Assembly: GCA_016870815.1 (NCBI GenBank)
Contig: VGAI01000003.1
Span: 1-51,914, forward strand
Direction of reading: 5' to 3'
Length of the DNA: 51,914 nucleotides
Source: Actinomycetota bacterium
Lineage (GTDB): Bacteria; Actinomycetota; Actinomycetes; Nanopelagicales; Nanopelagicaceae
Shown here: positions 10,855 to 20,348 of the stretch, piece after piece
How positions within the stretch are numbered: position 1 is the first letter of the stretch
Layout of the letters: every line of letters starts with the position of its first letter
Notes under the pieces: generated by a model
What the model saw: the letters and a program-made list of their open reading frames with translations, nothing else
What the model was told of the DNA's origin: nothing
Database searches by the model: none
Translations under genes and position numbers: made by a program

Positions 10855-11109
10855 TTACGAAACCGGGACGATATTGACGACTTTTCGACCACGTGCGTGG
10901 CCAAACTCGACTGTTCCTGATGCCAGCGCGAAGAGCGTGTCATCTTTTCCGATTCCGACATTCTTTCCTGGGTGAAACTTGGTGCCACGCTGGCGGACCA
11001 AGATCTCACCGCTGTTGACTACCTGACCACCGAATCGCTTGATGCCAAGGAACTGTGGATTGGAGTCGCGACCGTTTCGTGTCGAGGAGACACCCTTTTT
11101 ACTTGCCAT
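10855..11109 (-). CDS. rpmA: 50S ribosomal protein L27
   Basis: Large-subunit protein near the peptidyl transferase centre. The 84-aa product starts [16 protein letters not shown] and contains the L27 signature [17 protein letters not shown]. There is no N-terminal cleavage extension of the Firmicutes type. It lies 15 nt after rplU and ends before a strong terminator. Confidence 0.98.
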   Translation of the reverse strand: MASKKGVSSTRNGRDSNPQFLGIKRFGGQVVNSGEILVRQRGTKFHPGKNVGIGKDDTLFALASGTVEFGHARGRKVVNIVPVS

Positions 11110-11124
11110 CTCTTCGCCTCCCTT

Positions 11125-11439
11125 TTACTTCGCGCCGTTGATCGCGGTGATCTTCACCCGCGTGTTCTTGGAACGGAAACCTTGACGCCGGCGATATCCG
11201 GTCTTGTTCTTGTAACGAAGGATGTGGATCTTCGGGCCCTTGACCTCATCAACCACCTCGCCAGTGACTTTGACTGAAGCGAGCGCCGTTGGATCGGCGG
11301 TTACCTTCTCACCATCAACGACGAGAAGTGCAGGGAATGAGACGGAAGCGCCACTCGCCGCGTCGAGTCGATCGACGATGATTGTGTCGCCGACGGCAAC
11401 TTTCTCTTGACGGCCGCCTGCTTTGACGATTGCGTACAC
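11125..11439 (-). CDS. rplU: 50S ribosomal protein L21
   Basis: Large-subunit protein that binds 23S rRNA. The chosen GTG start at 11439 gives [14 protein letters not shown], the usual L21 N-terminus; an upstream ATG at 11451 actually overlaps the GGAGAG ribosome-binding site of this GTG, so it is unlikely to be used. The C-terminal region shows the L21 signature [18 protein letters not shown] good promoter lies about 110-140 bp upstream. Confidence 0.96.
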   Translation of the reverse strand: MYAIVKAGGRQEKVAVGDTIIVDRLDAASGASVSFPALLVVDGEKVTADPTALASVKVTGEVVDEVKGPKIHILRYKNKTGYRRRQGFRSKNTRVKITAINGAK

Positions 11440-11546
11440 GATTCTCTCCATCTACTTCGCACATCTACTTCTTGGAAAACTCCACATTCACTTCGAATGC
11501 AGAAACTCATTGGGCCTTACGAATCCCCATCCGTGGCCAGCGGCCA

Positions 11547-11576
11547 AGGATAGGCAACGGCCCCAACGGGGGTCAA
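11547..11576 (-). promoter_or_regulatory. Housekeeping promoter for rplU-rpmA
   Basis: TTGACC (-35, 11576-11571), an 18-bp spacer and TATCCT (-10, 11552-11547) on the minus strand lie directly after the rne stop. The implied 5' leader of rplU is about 100 nt. This is one of the best sigma-70-like promoters in the window. Confidence 0.65.
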
Positions 11577-11582
11577 ACTGGC

Positions 11583-13733
11583 CTATTCGGCTGTGATTAC
11601 CCCAGTACTTACCGCTCGTCGTCGACGTCTACCAAAACCTCGTTTTGGCTCGTCATCGGAGTTCTCGCCCTCTTTGAGCGAATCCACCTTCTCGATAGAT
11701 TCAATTGACTCTTCGTTGGAATCATCACCTGCATCAACGTTCTTGCTTGAGGAGTGATCGCCTTGCAACGATTCCTTGAAGGCAGCAGGCAATTCTCGCT
11801 CTGGAGCTCGCTTTGTCACGGGATCAGAATGAATATGGATTCCTCGTCCAGAACATGAATCGCAGACAGTCGAAAAGGCTTCAATCAAACCTTGTCCAAC
11901 GCGCTTTCTCGTCATCTGGACTAGACCCAGTGATGTCACTTCAGCGACTTGATGTTTAGTGCGATCGCGACCAAGACATTCAACAAGACGACGAAGGACT
12001 TGTTCACGATTTGATTCAAGTACCATGTCGATAAAGTCAATCACGATGATTCCACCGAGGTCTCGAAGCCGGAGCTGACGGGCAATCTCCTCTGCCGCTT
12101 CTAAGTTGTTCTTTGTAACCGTCTCTTCTAGGTTTCCACCTTTTCCGATGAACTTACCCGTATTGACATCGATGACGACCATAGCCTCGGTGCGATCGAT
12201 GACAAGTGAACCGCCAGATGGCAGATAGACCTTGCGATCAAGCGCCTTTGCAAGTTGTTCATCGATATTGAACTCAGCGAAGATGTCTTGTGTACCGGTG
12301 TACTTCTCGATTCGCTCGCTCAACTCCGGTGCAACATGCGAAAGATAGTTATTGATGTCATCCCACGCCGCGTCACCTTGAACTTTGAGGCTCTTGAAAT
12401 CGGCATTGAAGATATCTCGAATAACGCGGACTGTGAGGTCAGGTTCACCGTAAAGCTGAGTCGGGGTGTTGATGTTCTTCTTATCTGACTTTGCTTTGAT
12501 GTCCTCCCATTGCGCCTTCAATCTCGCAACATCACGTGTGAGTTCCTCTTCACTCGCACCCTCTGCAGCAGTTCGGACGATCACACCCTCTTCTTCAGTG
12601 ATCAGATTAGAAAGAATTGACTTGAGCCTGGCTCGCTCGTTCTCGGGAAGCTTTCTGCTGATTCCGCTCATCTCGCCACCTGGTACGAAGACCACGTAAC
12701 GACCTGGTAGTGAAACTTGCGAGGTGAGGCGAGCGCCTTTTTGTCCTATCGGATCTTTGGTTACTTGAACCATCACCATTTGGCCAGATTTGAGGACGTG
12801 CTCGATCTTCTTCTCTTTATTCTCAGATAGTCCCGCTTCATCCCAATTCACTTCACCGGCATAGAGCACTGCGTTACGTCCCTTACCGATATCAACGAAA
12901 GCGGCTTCCATCGAAGGCAAGACATTCTGGACTTTACCGAGATAGACGTTTCCTACATAAGAGATATTGCTATTTCGATTGACGTAATGCTCAACCAATA
13001 TCTTGTCTTCAAGGACGGCAATCTGAGTTCGATCTCCCTTTTGACGGACCAACATCTCGCGTTCAACGGATTCTCGTCGAGCCAGGAATTCACCCTCGGT
13101 AAGGATGACGCTTCGACGGCGATTCTCTCGATAAGAATCACGATGCGAATCCCGATAGGAGTCACGATAGGAGTCACGATTGGAGTCTCGATAACCTCGA
13201 GAAGTTCTAGGGCTGCGCCGTTCACGGCGATAGTCATCACGTTTCTCGCGTGTGCGCGATGGAGTGCTTCTGGCCGAGCGCTCTTCACGGACTTTGACGA
13301 CAGTGACTACGCCATCTTCATCGACTACTTCACCGGGAGCGACATTCTCTTGTCCGGGGCGGACTCGCTTTCGACGCTTGCGAACCTTGATCTCACCGGC
13401 TTCACGCTTTTCCGCAGAATCATCGTTCGCTTCAATAGTCGCTAGATCGCCATCGCGGTGACGACCACGTCCGCCACGCCTTCTACGTCGACGTCTTCCA
13501 CTCTTATCGGCAAGATCATCACCATCTGCTTCAGGCGATGGAGCAGCAGACTTACGTGCACTTGTAGTGCGCGGAACTGACTTAGTCGGTGGCGGTGCCT
13601 GAAATAGCGGGACCGGAATCGCCTTGGTGGCACGTTTCGCTTTTGGCTCAGCGCTCTCGGTGGAAGCCGCTTCGGATGATTCGCTCTTCTTCTTGCGCGT
13701 GCGAACCTTCTTTTCAATTGGCTCATTGGCCAT
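11583..13733 (-). CDS. rne: Ribonuclease E/G family endoribonuclease
   Basis: Endoribonuclease that starts mRNA decay and trims stable RNA. The 716-aa product has a long low-complexity N-terminus (about residues 1-215: Lys/Arg/Glu-rich, with RRRRRRGGRGRH and an RDSYRDS repeat), then the S1-containing catalytic domain (NISYVGNVYLGKVQNVLPSM, VDIGKGRNAVLYAGE), the catalytic aspartates in VVIDVNTGKF and IVIDFIDM, and the Zn-link CDSCSGRG near residue 630. The tail is again charged. The N-terminal extension is the actinobacterial layout, unlike E. coli where the scaffold is C-terminal. The ATG at 13733 follows GAGG with 8-nt spacing. Confidence 0.95.
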   Translation of the reverse strand: MANEPIEKKVRTRKKKSESSEAASTESAEPKAKRATKAIPVPLFQAPPPTKSVPRTTSARKSAAPSPEADGDDLADKSGRRRRRRRGGRGRHRDGDLATIEANDDSAEKREAGEIKVRKRRKRVRPGQENVAPGEVVDEDGVVTVVKVREERSARSTPSRTREKRDDYRRERRSPRTSRGYRDSNRDSYRDSYRDSHRDSYRENRRRSVILTEGEFLARRESVEREMLVRQKGDRTQIAVLEDKILVEHYVNRNSNISYVGNVYLGKVQNVLPSMEAAFVDIGKGRNAVLYAGEVNWDEAGLSENKEKKIEHVLKSGQMVMVQVTKDPIGQKGARLTSQVSLPGRYVVFVPGGEMSGISRKLPENERARLKSILSNLITEEEGVIVRTAAEGASEEELTRDVARLKAQWEDIKAKSDKKNINTPTQLYGEPDLTVRVIRDIFNADFKSLKVQGDAAWDDINNYLSHVAPELSERIEKYTGTQDIFAEFNIDEQLAKALDRKVYLPSGGSLVIDRTEAMVVIDVNTGKFIGKGGNLEETVTKNNLEAAEEIARQLRLRDLGGIIVIDFIDMVLESNREQVLRRLVECLGRDRTKHQVAEVTSLGLVQMTRKRVGQGLIEAFSTVCDSCSGRGIHIHSDPVTKRAPERELPAAFKESLQGDHSSSKNVDAGDDSNEESIESIEKVDSLKEGENSDDEPKRGFGRRRRRAVSTGVITAE
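13131..13190 (-). repeat. Five tandem 12-bp repeats inside rne
   Basis: Five 12-bp units, two of them identical (ataggagtcacg on the plus strand), encode the RDSxRDSY-type repeat in the disordered N-terminus of the RNase E homologue. The repeat preserves frame, so unit number can change by slippage without breaking the gene. Confidence 0.85.
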
Positions 13734-13961
13734 TAGTTAAACCTCAAATCCTTCGTTCAAATCTCGTTGAGTACTTCTCTTGGGAACAGCCTCAAGGCCG
13801 TTCTAGTCAGCGAGATGTGCACATTCCGAAAGCGACCGCACGTTTCATGGAGCGGTACAAGCTTTCAAACTAAAACCTGTGCGCATCGGCGCTGGCGTAA
13901 GTATGGCAGAGATGACCGGTTGCGCCTAATCACGCAAGAAATATGCGTGTTTTCTGCGCCC

Positions 13962-15113
13962 TTAGCGAGCGCTTCGAAGGTGAACGTTCTGCAACAACCC
14001 GATTCCGATCAAGCAGGCGAACATGCTTGATCCACCATACGAGAGGAATGGAAGGGGAACACCAGTCATCGGCATCAATCCCATCGTCATTCCGATGTTC
14101 TCAAAAGTTTGGAATGCGAACCAAGCTATCACTCCGATGCAAACTAATCGGCCGAACATATCGTTGGTGCGTTTTGCGATGGCAAATGCACGAAGCAAGA
14201 TGATGAGATAGAGCAGAATGATCAATCCAGATCCGAGGAACCCTAGTTGTTCCCCAGCAACAGTGAATATGAAGTCGGTATGTTGTTCCGGAACGAATCG
14301 GCCATTGGTCTGCGGACCATCGAAGAGGCCTGTTCCAGAAATGCCTCCTGATCCGATCGTTATACGTGCCTGACGAAGTTGGTAACCACTCATCATCGGG
14401 TCGGCATTTGGGTCGATAAATGATTCAAGGCGTTTGACTTGGTATTCACTGACCATCCCAGCCTGCACTGCAACATAACCGCTGATGATTGCAAGTGTTA
14501 TCAATCCGAAAACCCATCGAATCTGTGCCCCCGAAACGGCGATGATGGTGACTACAGATGCACTGACGATGAGAATCGTCCCAAGGTCAGGTTGAAGCAC
14601 AATCAGCATCACTGGGATTGCGGCAACGGCGAGCGCCTTGAGGACATCTTCACTCTGCGGGTGTTCCTGATTGCCATGCAGCTCAGAGAGAATCAAGGCC
14701 ATACCGACGATGATCGTGATCTTTGCAAGCTCTGCTGGTTGAATCTGGAAACCACCGGGAAGACCGATCCACGCCCTAGCGCCATTGACAGTCACACCGA
14801 TTCCAGGAATGAGAACTAAGAGCAATCCAAGAACGCCAATGCCCCAGAGAACTGGCGTATAGGCCCGAATCATCCGGTAATCAATGAGGGTCACAGACCA
14901 GGCAAGAAGTGCACCAATCAGGATATTAATGACATGACGTTTGAGGTAATACTGGGGATCAAGGCCATTGGACGCAAACCAATCTCGAGTGGCTGCATAA
15001 ACCAAGATCGTGCCGATGCCAAGCAGGCCAACAACTGCAAGACCAAGGGCAAGATCCCAATCACGAAGTGAGAAGCGCGATGATGAACGGCGGTAGGAGA
15101 GCTCAGTTGCCAC
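13962..15113 (-). CDS. rodA: RodA-type peptidoglycan polymerase (SEDS family)
   Basis: Multi-pass membrane glycosyltransferase that polymerises peptidoglycan for lateral wall growth together with the transpeptidase encoded just upstream. The 383-aa product has about ten membrane segments and SEDS marks: NGARAWIGLPGGFQIQPAELAK, LQPDLGT, TDFIFTVAGEQLGF and the C-terminal PMTGVPLPFLSYGGSSM. The GTG start at 15113 overlaps mrdA by 11 bp. The 228 bp downstream, before rne, hold a small CACGCA/TGCGTG hairpin without a T-run. Confidence 0.95.
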   Translation of the reverse strand: MATELSYRRSSSRFSLRDWDLALGLAVVGLLGIGTILVYAATRDWFASNGLDPQYYLKRHVINILIGALLAWSVTLIDYRMIRAYTPVLWGIGVLGLLLVLIPGIGVTVNGARAWIGLPGGFQIQPAELAKITIIVGMALILSELHGNQEHPQSEDVLKALAVAAIPVMLIVLQPDLGTILIVSASVVTIIAVSGAQIRWVFGLITLAIISGYVAVQAGMVSEYQVKRLESFIDPNADPMMSGYQLRQARITIGSGGISGTGLFDGPQTNGRFVPEQHTDFIFTVAGEQLGFLGSGLIILLYLIILLRAFAIAKRTNDMFGRLVCIGVIAWFAFQTFENIGMTMGLMPMTGVPLPFLSYGGSSMFACLIGIGLLQNVHLRSAR

Positions 15114-17217
15114 TCTTCACCGTCCCAGTCTCATTTGTTCGAGCGCTATTACTTTGCTCATCGTTAAGTGATGAGGTTACATCGATAGTTGGCAACTTCG
15201 AGGGAATCCCGTTGGGGGCGATTGGTTTCTTTCCACCTTCACCGAAGATCCCGTCATAGATTCGTCGCACGCCAACGCCTGAGGTACTTGCACCGAATCC
15301 ACCTTGGCTCACCATCATCACAACTGTGTAGACCGGCTTCTTCGTCGGCGCGTACGAGGCAAACCATGATGTGTCATCTTTCGCACTACCATCAAGATTT
15401 CGACCGAATACCTGCCCAGTACCTGTCTTACCGCTTACTTCGACTTTCATCCCGGCAAATGCTCCCGTAGCAGTTCCACCCGTCACGACTTGGCGGAGTC
15501 CCTGTTGAATCAACTTCAAGGTCTTCTTCTTTGTCGACAGAGTGCCGACGGCACGTGGTTCGAATTCCTTGATTACAGTGCCATTTGGATCAACCACTGC
15601 GCGCGCAATCTGCGGCTTGTAGAGAGAGCCGCCATTTGCGATAGCGGTATACATCACTGCCATCTGTAGCGGCGTTGCAAGAAGATCACCTTGGCCAATC
15701 GAGAAGTTGACGGCATCTCCGGCACGGACTTTGTCGCCATCAAGACAATTCTCTCTTGCTATTTCAATCAGCAATGGAGTCAACTGGGATTTCTTCGCTC
15801 GCGATGAGTAGTTGCAGTAGAAATCCTTGTTTCGCTGATACCAAGACTTCTTCCACTCTCTATCCGGGAGTCTGCCCGCGCTCTCCGATGGAAGGTCTAT
15901 TCCAGTCTTCTGGCCAAGGCCAAAGAGTCGCGCCGTGGTGAAGAAGTGGTCGTTGGGAGTTGGTTTTGGTCGAAGTCCCCCATCTCGCACCCATTCGTCA
16001 TAAGCAACCTGATACCAGAGCGAGTCACAGGAAATGGCGAGAGCTTTCTTCAAGTCGATTCGACCAGCTGCCTTGCTGTCGAAGTTTCGGAAAGTTCGAG
16101 TGCCAATCTGCACTTCAGCGGGACAGTTGAAAGTTTGATTCAACTTATAACCCGCATTGATGGCGGCCGCGGTTGAGACAACCTTGAATGTCGATGCGGG
16201 AGAGAAATTTCCTTGGGTCACGCGAGAGAGTGCTGGAACACCCGCCGATTCACTGTAGAGACGCTTGGCCTGCCGTACCGTGATGCCGTTTTCCCAAATA
16301 TTCGGATCGTATGTCGGATAAGAAGCTAGGGCGACAACGCGACCCTGCATATCCATCACGACAACAGCGCCTGCATCAGCGCGACGCCCTTGCGCTTTGC
16401 CGCGAGCGATAGATGCAGCGAGCTCTGCTTCAGCAATCGCCTGTATCTTGGCATTGATATTAAGAACCAAATTTTTTCCAGATACAGGGGCCACATTCCT
16501 TGATTCGCGGGTCACCGCTTCTTTTCGATCAACAATCACAGTTCGCACCCCAGGAACTCCACGAAGTTCACTGTCGTATTGGAATTCAATCCCTGACTTT
16601 CCAATCAACTCGTTTCTAAAGTATCCGCCATTGGATGAATTGAGATCACCTTCGGTCACTGGCCCTACATAACCGAGGAGATGCGCGCCATTCTCACCTG
16701 CCAACGATGGGTAATAGCGAATCGAGATCGGGGCGGCATCGATGCCAGGAAATCGATCAGCTCGCTCGAGAATTGAGAGCGCCTGCTTCTCACTTGCCGA
16801 TTTGGTTATCGGAATCGGTTGATACCTGTTTCCGTTCCAACAACCGCTCTTCTGCCCTGCCTTCAACTCTGGACAGAGACGCGTCCGAATGTAGACATCT
16901 TGATACTCAAGACCAAGAATTCGAGCGACTTCGCTCAGAACTGATGCGCCTTTATCAGGAAGTTTGTCGATAACGCTTCGATCGACGGTCACTTCAAGAC
17001 CAGCACGGTTGATTGCCATCGGAATTCCAGTGTTATCAACGATGAGTCCACGATTTGCTGGGGTGACAACATCACGACTCTGCACATTGAGAGCGGCTGA
17101 GCGGTATCTCTCGACATCCACTACCTGCATGTAATAAAGGCGCCCCAAGAGCGTGACCATGATTGATGCGATCAATACTTGAACCACGATCATGTTCAAT
17201 CGCGATCTCTCGTTCAT
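15103..17217 (-). CDS. mrdA: Penicillin-binding protein 2 (class B transpeptidase)
   Basis: Crosslinks new peptidoglycan in the elongation machinery. The 704-aa product has one N-terminal membrane anchor (about residues 9-30), the PBP dimerisation domain and a transpeptidase domain with the active-site S342-T-F-K345, S396-C-D and K597-T-G motifs. The C-terminus is Ser/Asn-rich and non-conserved. The ATG at 17217 overlaps the mreD stop by 4 bp, and the end overlaps rodA, as expected for obligate partners. Confidence 0.95.
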   Translation of the reverse strand: MNERSRLNMIVVQVLIASIMVTLLGRLYYMQVVDVERYRSAALNVQSRDVVTPANRGLIVDNTGIPMAINRAGLEVTVDRSVIDKLPDKGASVLSEVARILGLEYQDVYIRTRLCPELKAGQKSGCWNGNRYQPIPITKSASEKQALSILERADRFPGIDAAPISIRYYPSLAGENGAHLLGYVGPVTEGDLNSSNGGYFRNELIGKSGIEFQYDSELRGVPGVRTVIVDRKEAVTRESRNVAPVSGKNLVLNINAKIQAIAEAELAASIARGKAQGRRADAGAVVVMDMQGRVVALASYPTYDPNIWENGITVRQAKRLYSESAGVPALSRVTQGNFSPASTFKVVSTAAAINAGYKLNQTFNCPAEVQIGTRTFRNFDSKAAGRIDLKKALAISCDSLWYQVAYDEWVRDGGLRPKPTPNDHFFTTARLFGLGQKTGIDLPSESAGRLPDREWKKSWYQRNKDFYCNYSSRAKKSQLTPLLIEIARENCLDGDKVRAGDAVNFSIGQGDLLATPLQMAVMYTAIANGGSLYKPQIARAVVDPNGTVIKEFEPRAVGTLSTKKKTLKLIQQGLRQVVTGGTATGAFAGMKVEVSGKTGTGQVFGRNLDGSAKDDTSWFASYAPTKKPVYTVVMMVSQGGFGASTSGVGVRRIYDGIFGEGGKKPIAPNGIPSKLPTIDVTSSLNDEQSNSARTNETGTVKSGN

Positions 17218-17735
17218 ACCCCACTCCGAATAGAGAACATCCTGATCTTCAATCTACTGATCAATGGGAAATAAATAGGTGAGAGCAGGAGGGTCCAGAT
17301 GGCATTACCTGAAGTATCAATAACTGCCGTGAGCGCAGGTGGGATATGGATACCCAAAAGTGCCGCAACAATCAAGTAAAGCAAGATGGCCGAACTTGTC
17401 GTTGCGACAAGATAGAGCGCCGCAGTGATCGGTCTCTCATCAAGGTCGCCAAGGCTCTCCCGATAGAGCGAGATTAGGTACGAGAGCAATAGAAGTGTGA
17501 ATGTCCAGAGCCCCACTGGGGCTTCAAGGGATGGATTCAAATCAAGGAGTATTCCGGCGATGAACGCTACAGCGAATGTCTCGGCGCGGTCAGTGCTAGC
17601 GATCCAACTAAAAGTCATAGCCAAAAAGAGGGAAAACCCACCGATAAAGAATGGAATCTGATTGATCAACGCTGATTGAAGTATGAAAACAAAAACGAAG
17701 AATGAAACTGTGATTGAGGTGCGATAGATACTCAT
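17214..17735 (-). CDS. mreD: Rod shape-determining protein MreD
   Basis: Integral membrane component of the elongation complex. The 173-aa product is hydrophobic with about five membrane segments and little sequence signature, so the call rests on the family profile seen by eye and on its position between mreC and mrdA, overlapping both by 4 bp (ATGA). Confidence 0.9.
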   Translation of the reverse strand: MSIYRTSITVSFFVFVFILQSALINQIPFFIGGFSLFLAMTFSWIASTDRAETFAVAFIAGILLDLNPSLEAPVGLWTFTLLLLSYLISLYRESLGDLDERPITAALYLVATTSSAILLYLIVAALLGIHIPPALTAVIDTSGNAIWTLLLSPIYFPLISRLKIRMFSIRSGV

Positions 17736-18682
17736 CCGTTTTCCCGATTTGATTTATTTTTCTTGGTCGGCTCAGGCGAGGGAGTGAGGTAGACCGTCAC
17801 GGTTGGGATGGGCGTTGGTGCGGGTGGCTTTGGGACCAACGCATCACGAGGATCATCAACCTTCGTAGAAAGAATCACCGAGACGACGCCCTGTGAGCCA
17901 AGATTTGCAAATGCCCGCACCGTTGCACTTTTGGTGAGGGCACCAATTGAATCCTCGACCTTTGTGACCACTCCAACAGGAAGACCTGGTGGGAATGGAC
18001 GATTGCCAGTGCTGCCACGGCTTAGAAGAACATCACCTTCATTGACTGTGCTTCGTGCATCGAGAAGTTCGAGCGTAAAGGAGGATGAACCCTCTCCAGC
18101 GAGGATTCCCATCGCTTGTGTTCCAGCGATTCTCACACCCATTCGAAATCCAGGATCACTTATCAACTGCACGATGGCAGAACGTGAAGTCACAGATTTG
18201 ACGACGCCGACAACACCTCTTCCAGATATGACGGTCATATCTCGCGAGACTCCACTACTTGAACCAATGTCTAGGGTGACTGTCTCTTCAAAATTCCCAG
18301 CGCTATCGAATGCAATCACTTTCGCAGAGACCACTTTGTATCCCCCGCGACCAGCAAGATCGAGCACATCTTTGAGTTGCTTCAACTCACCCTTGATGTC
18401 CTCGGCCTCGGCGAGTTCTTCCAGCAAACGCTTGTTCTCCGCTTCGAGTTGGTCGAGTTTCTCGTTGGCTTGCCCGATATTCGCGATATCGCCGAAGAAG
18501 TTACCGATCGGCGAGAAGATCGCCGAACCTAATGATTGAAATGGTTTAAGAATTGTCTGTGTTCCAGTGCGAAACGAATTCACCAAACTCACACCGCGAA
18601 GATCAAGGGTGATGAGTAGAAGCGAGGTGACAAGCAGAGTGACGAGGAGCAATCGAGTTCGACCACTGCCCCGCTGAACCAT
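17732..18682 (-). CDS. mreC: Rod shape-determining protein MreC
   Basis: Links cytoplasmic MreB filaments to the extracytoplasmic wall synthases. The 316-aa product has an N-terminal membrane anchor (about residues 8-30), a heptad coiled coil (about 70-110, EKLDQLEAENKRLLEELAEAE) and the two beta-barrel MreC core with VIAFDSAGNF, VISGRGVVGVV and SDPGFRMGVRI. A Pro/Thr-rich tail follows (about 290-316). A GAGGTAGGT ribosome site precedes the ATG. It lies 79 bp after mreB. Confidence 0.95.
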   Translation of the reverse strand: MVQRGSGRTRLLLVTLLVTSLLLITLDLRGVSLVNSFRTGTQTILKPFQSLGSAIFSPIGNFFGDIANIGQANEKLDQLEAENKRLLEELAEAEDIKGELKQLKDVLDLAGRGGYKVVSAKVIAFDSAGNFEETVTLDIGSSSGVSRDMTVISGRGVVGVVKSVTSRSAIVQLISDPGFRMGVRIAGTQAMGILAGEGSSSFTLELLDARSTVNEGDVLLSRGSTGNRPFPPGLPVGVVTKVEDSIGALTKSATVRAFANLGSQGVVSVILSTKVDDPRDALVPKPPAPTPIPTVTVYLTPSPEPTKKNKSNRENG

Positions 18683-18761
18683 CTCGGCTACCTACCTCTT
18701 TATCTCAACTCTTCTCTATTCTGACCTCAACTATTCAGAACTCGTAGCCTTGACCCTATAT

Positions 18762-19799
18762 CTAGCGGCGTGGTTCTGAGATCAATACCTTCTCGAGCGC
18801 TTCGAATTCCTCAATGCACTTTCCGGATCCGATAGCTACCGCGTTGAGCGGTTGGTCGGCGATATGAATCGGCATGTTGGTCTCTTGTCGCAATCTCTCA
18901 TCAAGTCCGCGAAGAAGGGCCCCACCTCCAGTGAGAACGATCCCTCGGTCCATCAGATCGCTAGCGAGCTCTGGTGGCGTCTTATCTAGAGTGGACTTGA
19001 CCGCATTGACGATGGCATTGACCGGCTCTTCCAGGGCCTTACGGATGTCATCAGCCGAAACAAGGATTGTCTTTGGCAGGCCCGTTGCAAGGTCACGACC
19101 GCGAATCTCGGCATCGACATCATCCGGAAGTCGGCAGGCTGAGCCAATCGCCATCTTGATCTCTTCAGCAGTGCGCTCACCAAGAAGTAGTGAGAACTCG
19201 CGCTTGACCCAGTTGATAATTGCTTGATCCAACTCATCGCCGCCGGTGCGTATTGATTGAGCAACAACGATTCCACCGAGGGAGATAACTGCGACCTCTG
19301 TCGTTCCGCCACCAATATCAACCACCATATTTCCAGTCGGCTCATGAATCGGAAGACCAGCGCCGATTGCTGCTGCCATAGGCTCTTCGATGATGTAGAC
19401 CTTTCGTGCACCGGCGGCATATCCGGCATCTTTGACCGCACGCTGTTCTACGCCAGTGATTCCTGAAGGAACACAGACAACGATTCTTGGCTTTGCTAGA
19501 TAGCGACGACGATGAACTTTCTGGATGAAGTAGCGAAGCATTCGCTCAGTAGTATCGAAATCTGCGATAACGCCATCTTTGAGTGGCCTGATTGCCACGA
19601 TATTTCCAGGGGTACGACCGATCATCTTCTTCGCTTCGGAACCAACGGCAAGGATCGCACCATTATCTTGGTTTACCGCAACGACAGAGGGTTCGTTAAG
19701 CACGATGCCACGGCCTCGTACATAGACCAGAGTGTTCGCGGTGCCAAGGTCAACGGCCATATCGCGACCTACAAATGCGAACTTATTTGCTGTGCTCAT
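18762..19799 (-). CDS. mreB: Rod shape-determining actin homologue MreB
   Basis: Cytoskeletal ATPase whose short filaments guide lateral wall synthesis. The 345-aa product has the actin-fold motifs: phosphate 1 [13 protein letters not shown], connect 1 [13 protein letters not shown], phosphate 2 [18 protein letters not shown] and the adenosine motif [15 protein letters not shown] strong AAGAGGAG ribosome site lies in front of the ATG. It heads mreB-mreC-mreD-mrdA-rodA, so the cell is probably rod-shaped or at least elongates laterally. Confidence 0.97.
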   Translation of the reverse strand: MSTANKFAFVGRDMAVDLGTANTLVYVRGRGIVLNEPSVVAVNQDNGAILAVGSEAKKMIGRTPGNIVAIRPLKDGVIADFDTTERMLRYFIQKVHRRRYLAKPRIVVCVPSGITGVEQRAVKDAGYAAGARKVYIIEEPMAAAIGAGLPIHEPTGNMVVDIGGGTTEVAVISLGGIVVAQSIRTGGDELDQAIINWVKREFSLLLGERTAEEIKMAIGSACRLPDDVDAEIRGRDLATGLPKTILVSADDIRKALEEPVNAIVNAVKSTLDKTPPELASDLMDRGIVLTGGGALLRGLDERLRQETNMPIHIADQPLNAVAIGSGKCIEEFEALEKVLISEPRR

Positions 19800-19847
19800 C
19801 GCTCCTCTTCTCCTTCACCAGAAAGATGGTGATCGATCTTTTCGCGG

Positions 19848-20279
19848 CTAGGCTAATTCGGGAAAGAAGATCGCGATCTCACGAATCGCGCTCTCTTCGG
19901 AATCAGAGCCATGAACCAAATTCTGCACAACTTTTGTCCCTTGATCGCGAGCCAGATCTCCACGGATCGAACCAGGATCTGCCACCGTTGGATCAGTAAC
20001 CCCAGCCATCGTTCGAAAGCCTTCGATCACTCGTTCGCCCTCTGCGATCAACGCGACGATCGGGCCAGAGCTCATGAACTCAAGGAGTGGTTCATAGAAG
20101 TGTTTGCCCTCATGCTCGCCGTAATGTCTTGCAAGTAGAGCGCGGTCAGCATCAAGCATCTTAAGAGCTACAACGGAATATCCCTTGCGCTCGATTCGCG
20201 CAATCACTTCACCAATCAAACGTCGCTTAACGCCATCAGGCTTGATGAGCACGAGAGTGCGTTGGCGATTTGCGGTCAC
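19848..20279 (-). CDS. ndk: Nucleoside diphosphate kinase
   Basis: Transfers the terminal phosphate between nucleoside triphosphates and diphosphates. The 143-aa product has LVLIKPDGVKRRLIGE at the start and the active-site histidine in NLVHGSDSEESA. The GTG start at 20279 has no Shine-Dalgarno sequence and sits 8 nt after TACACT, so a leaderless mRNA is likely. Its place between folC/DUF4233 and mreB matches Streptomyces. Confidence 0.96.
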   Translation of the reverse strand: MTANRQRTLVLIKPDGVKRRLIGEVIARIERKGYSVVALKMLDADRALLARHYGEHEGKHFYEPLLEFMSSGPIVALIAEGERVIEGFRTMAGVTDPTVADPGSIRGDLARDQGTKVVQNLVHGSDSEESAIREIAIFFPELA

Positions 20280-20287
20280 AACGGGTG

Positions 20288-20293
20288 AGTGTA
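20288..20293 (-). promoter_or_regulatory. -10 element (TACACT) for a leaderless ndk transcript
   Basis: TANNNT hexamer ending 8 nt before the ndk GTG. No Shine-Dalgarno sequence intervenes. Confidence 0.5.
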
Positions 20294-20348
20294 ACCGTCA
20301 AATCTCATTCGAAAAAATCTAACTTTCTGCCAAGACAGTCGGGTGATA

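Noticed and set aside
13734-13961. Possible small gene or terminator between rodA and rne
   Set aside because: There is a 6-bp CACGCA/TGCGTG hairpin but no T-run, and no open frame with a ribosome site; only a weak CATACT -10-like element is seen.
17808-18539. 243-aa plus-strand open frame
   Set aside because: It is antisense to mreC, which is intact and in its expected place; the translation has no recognisable motif.
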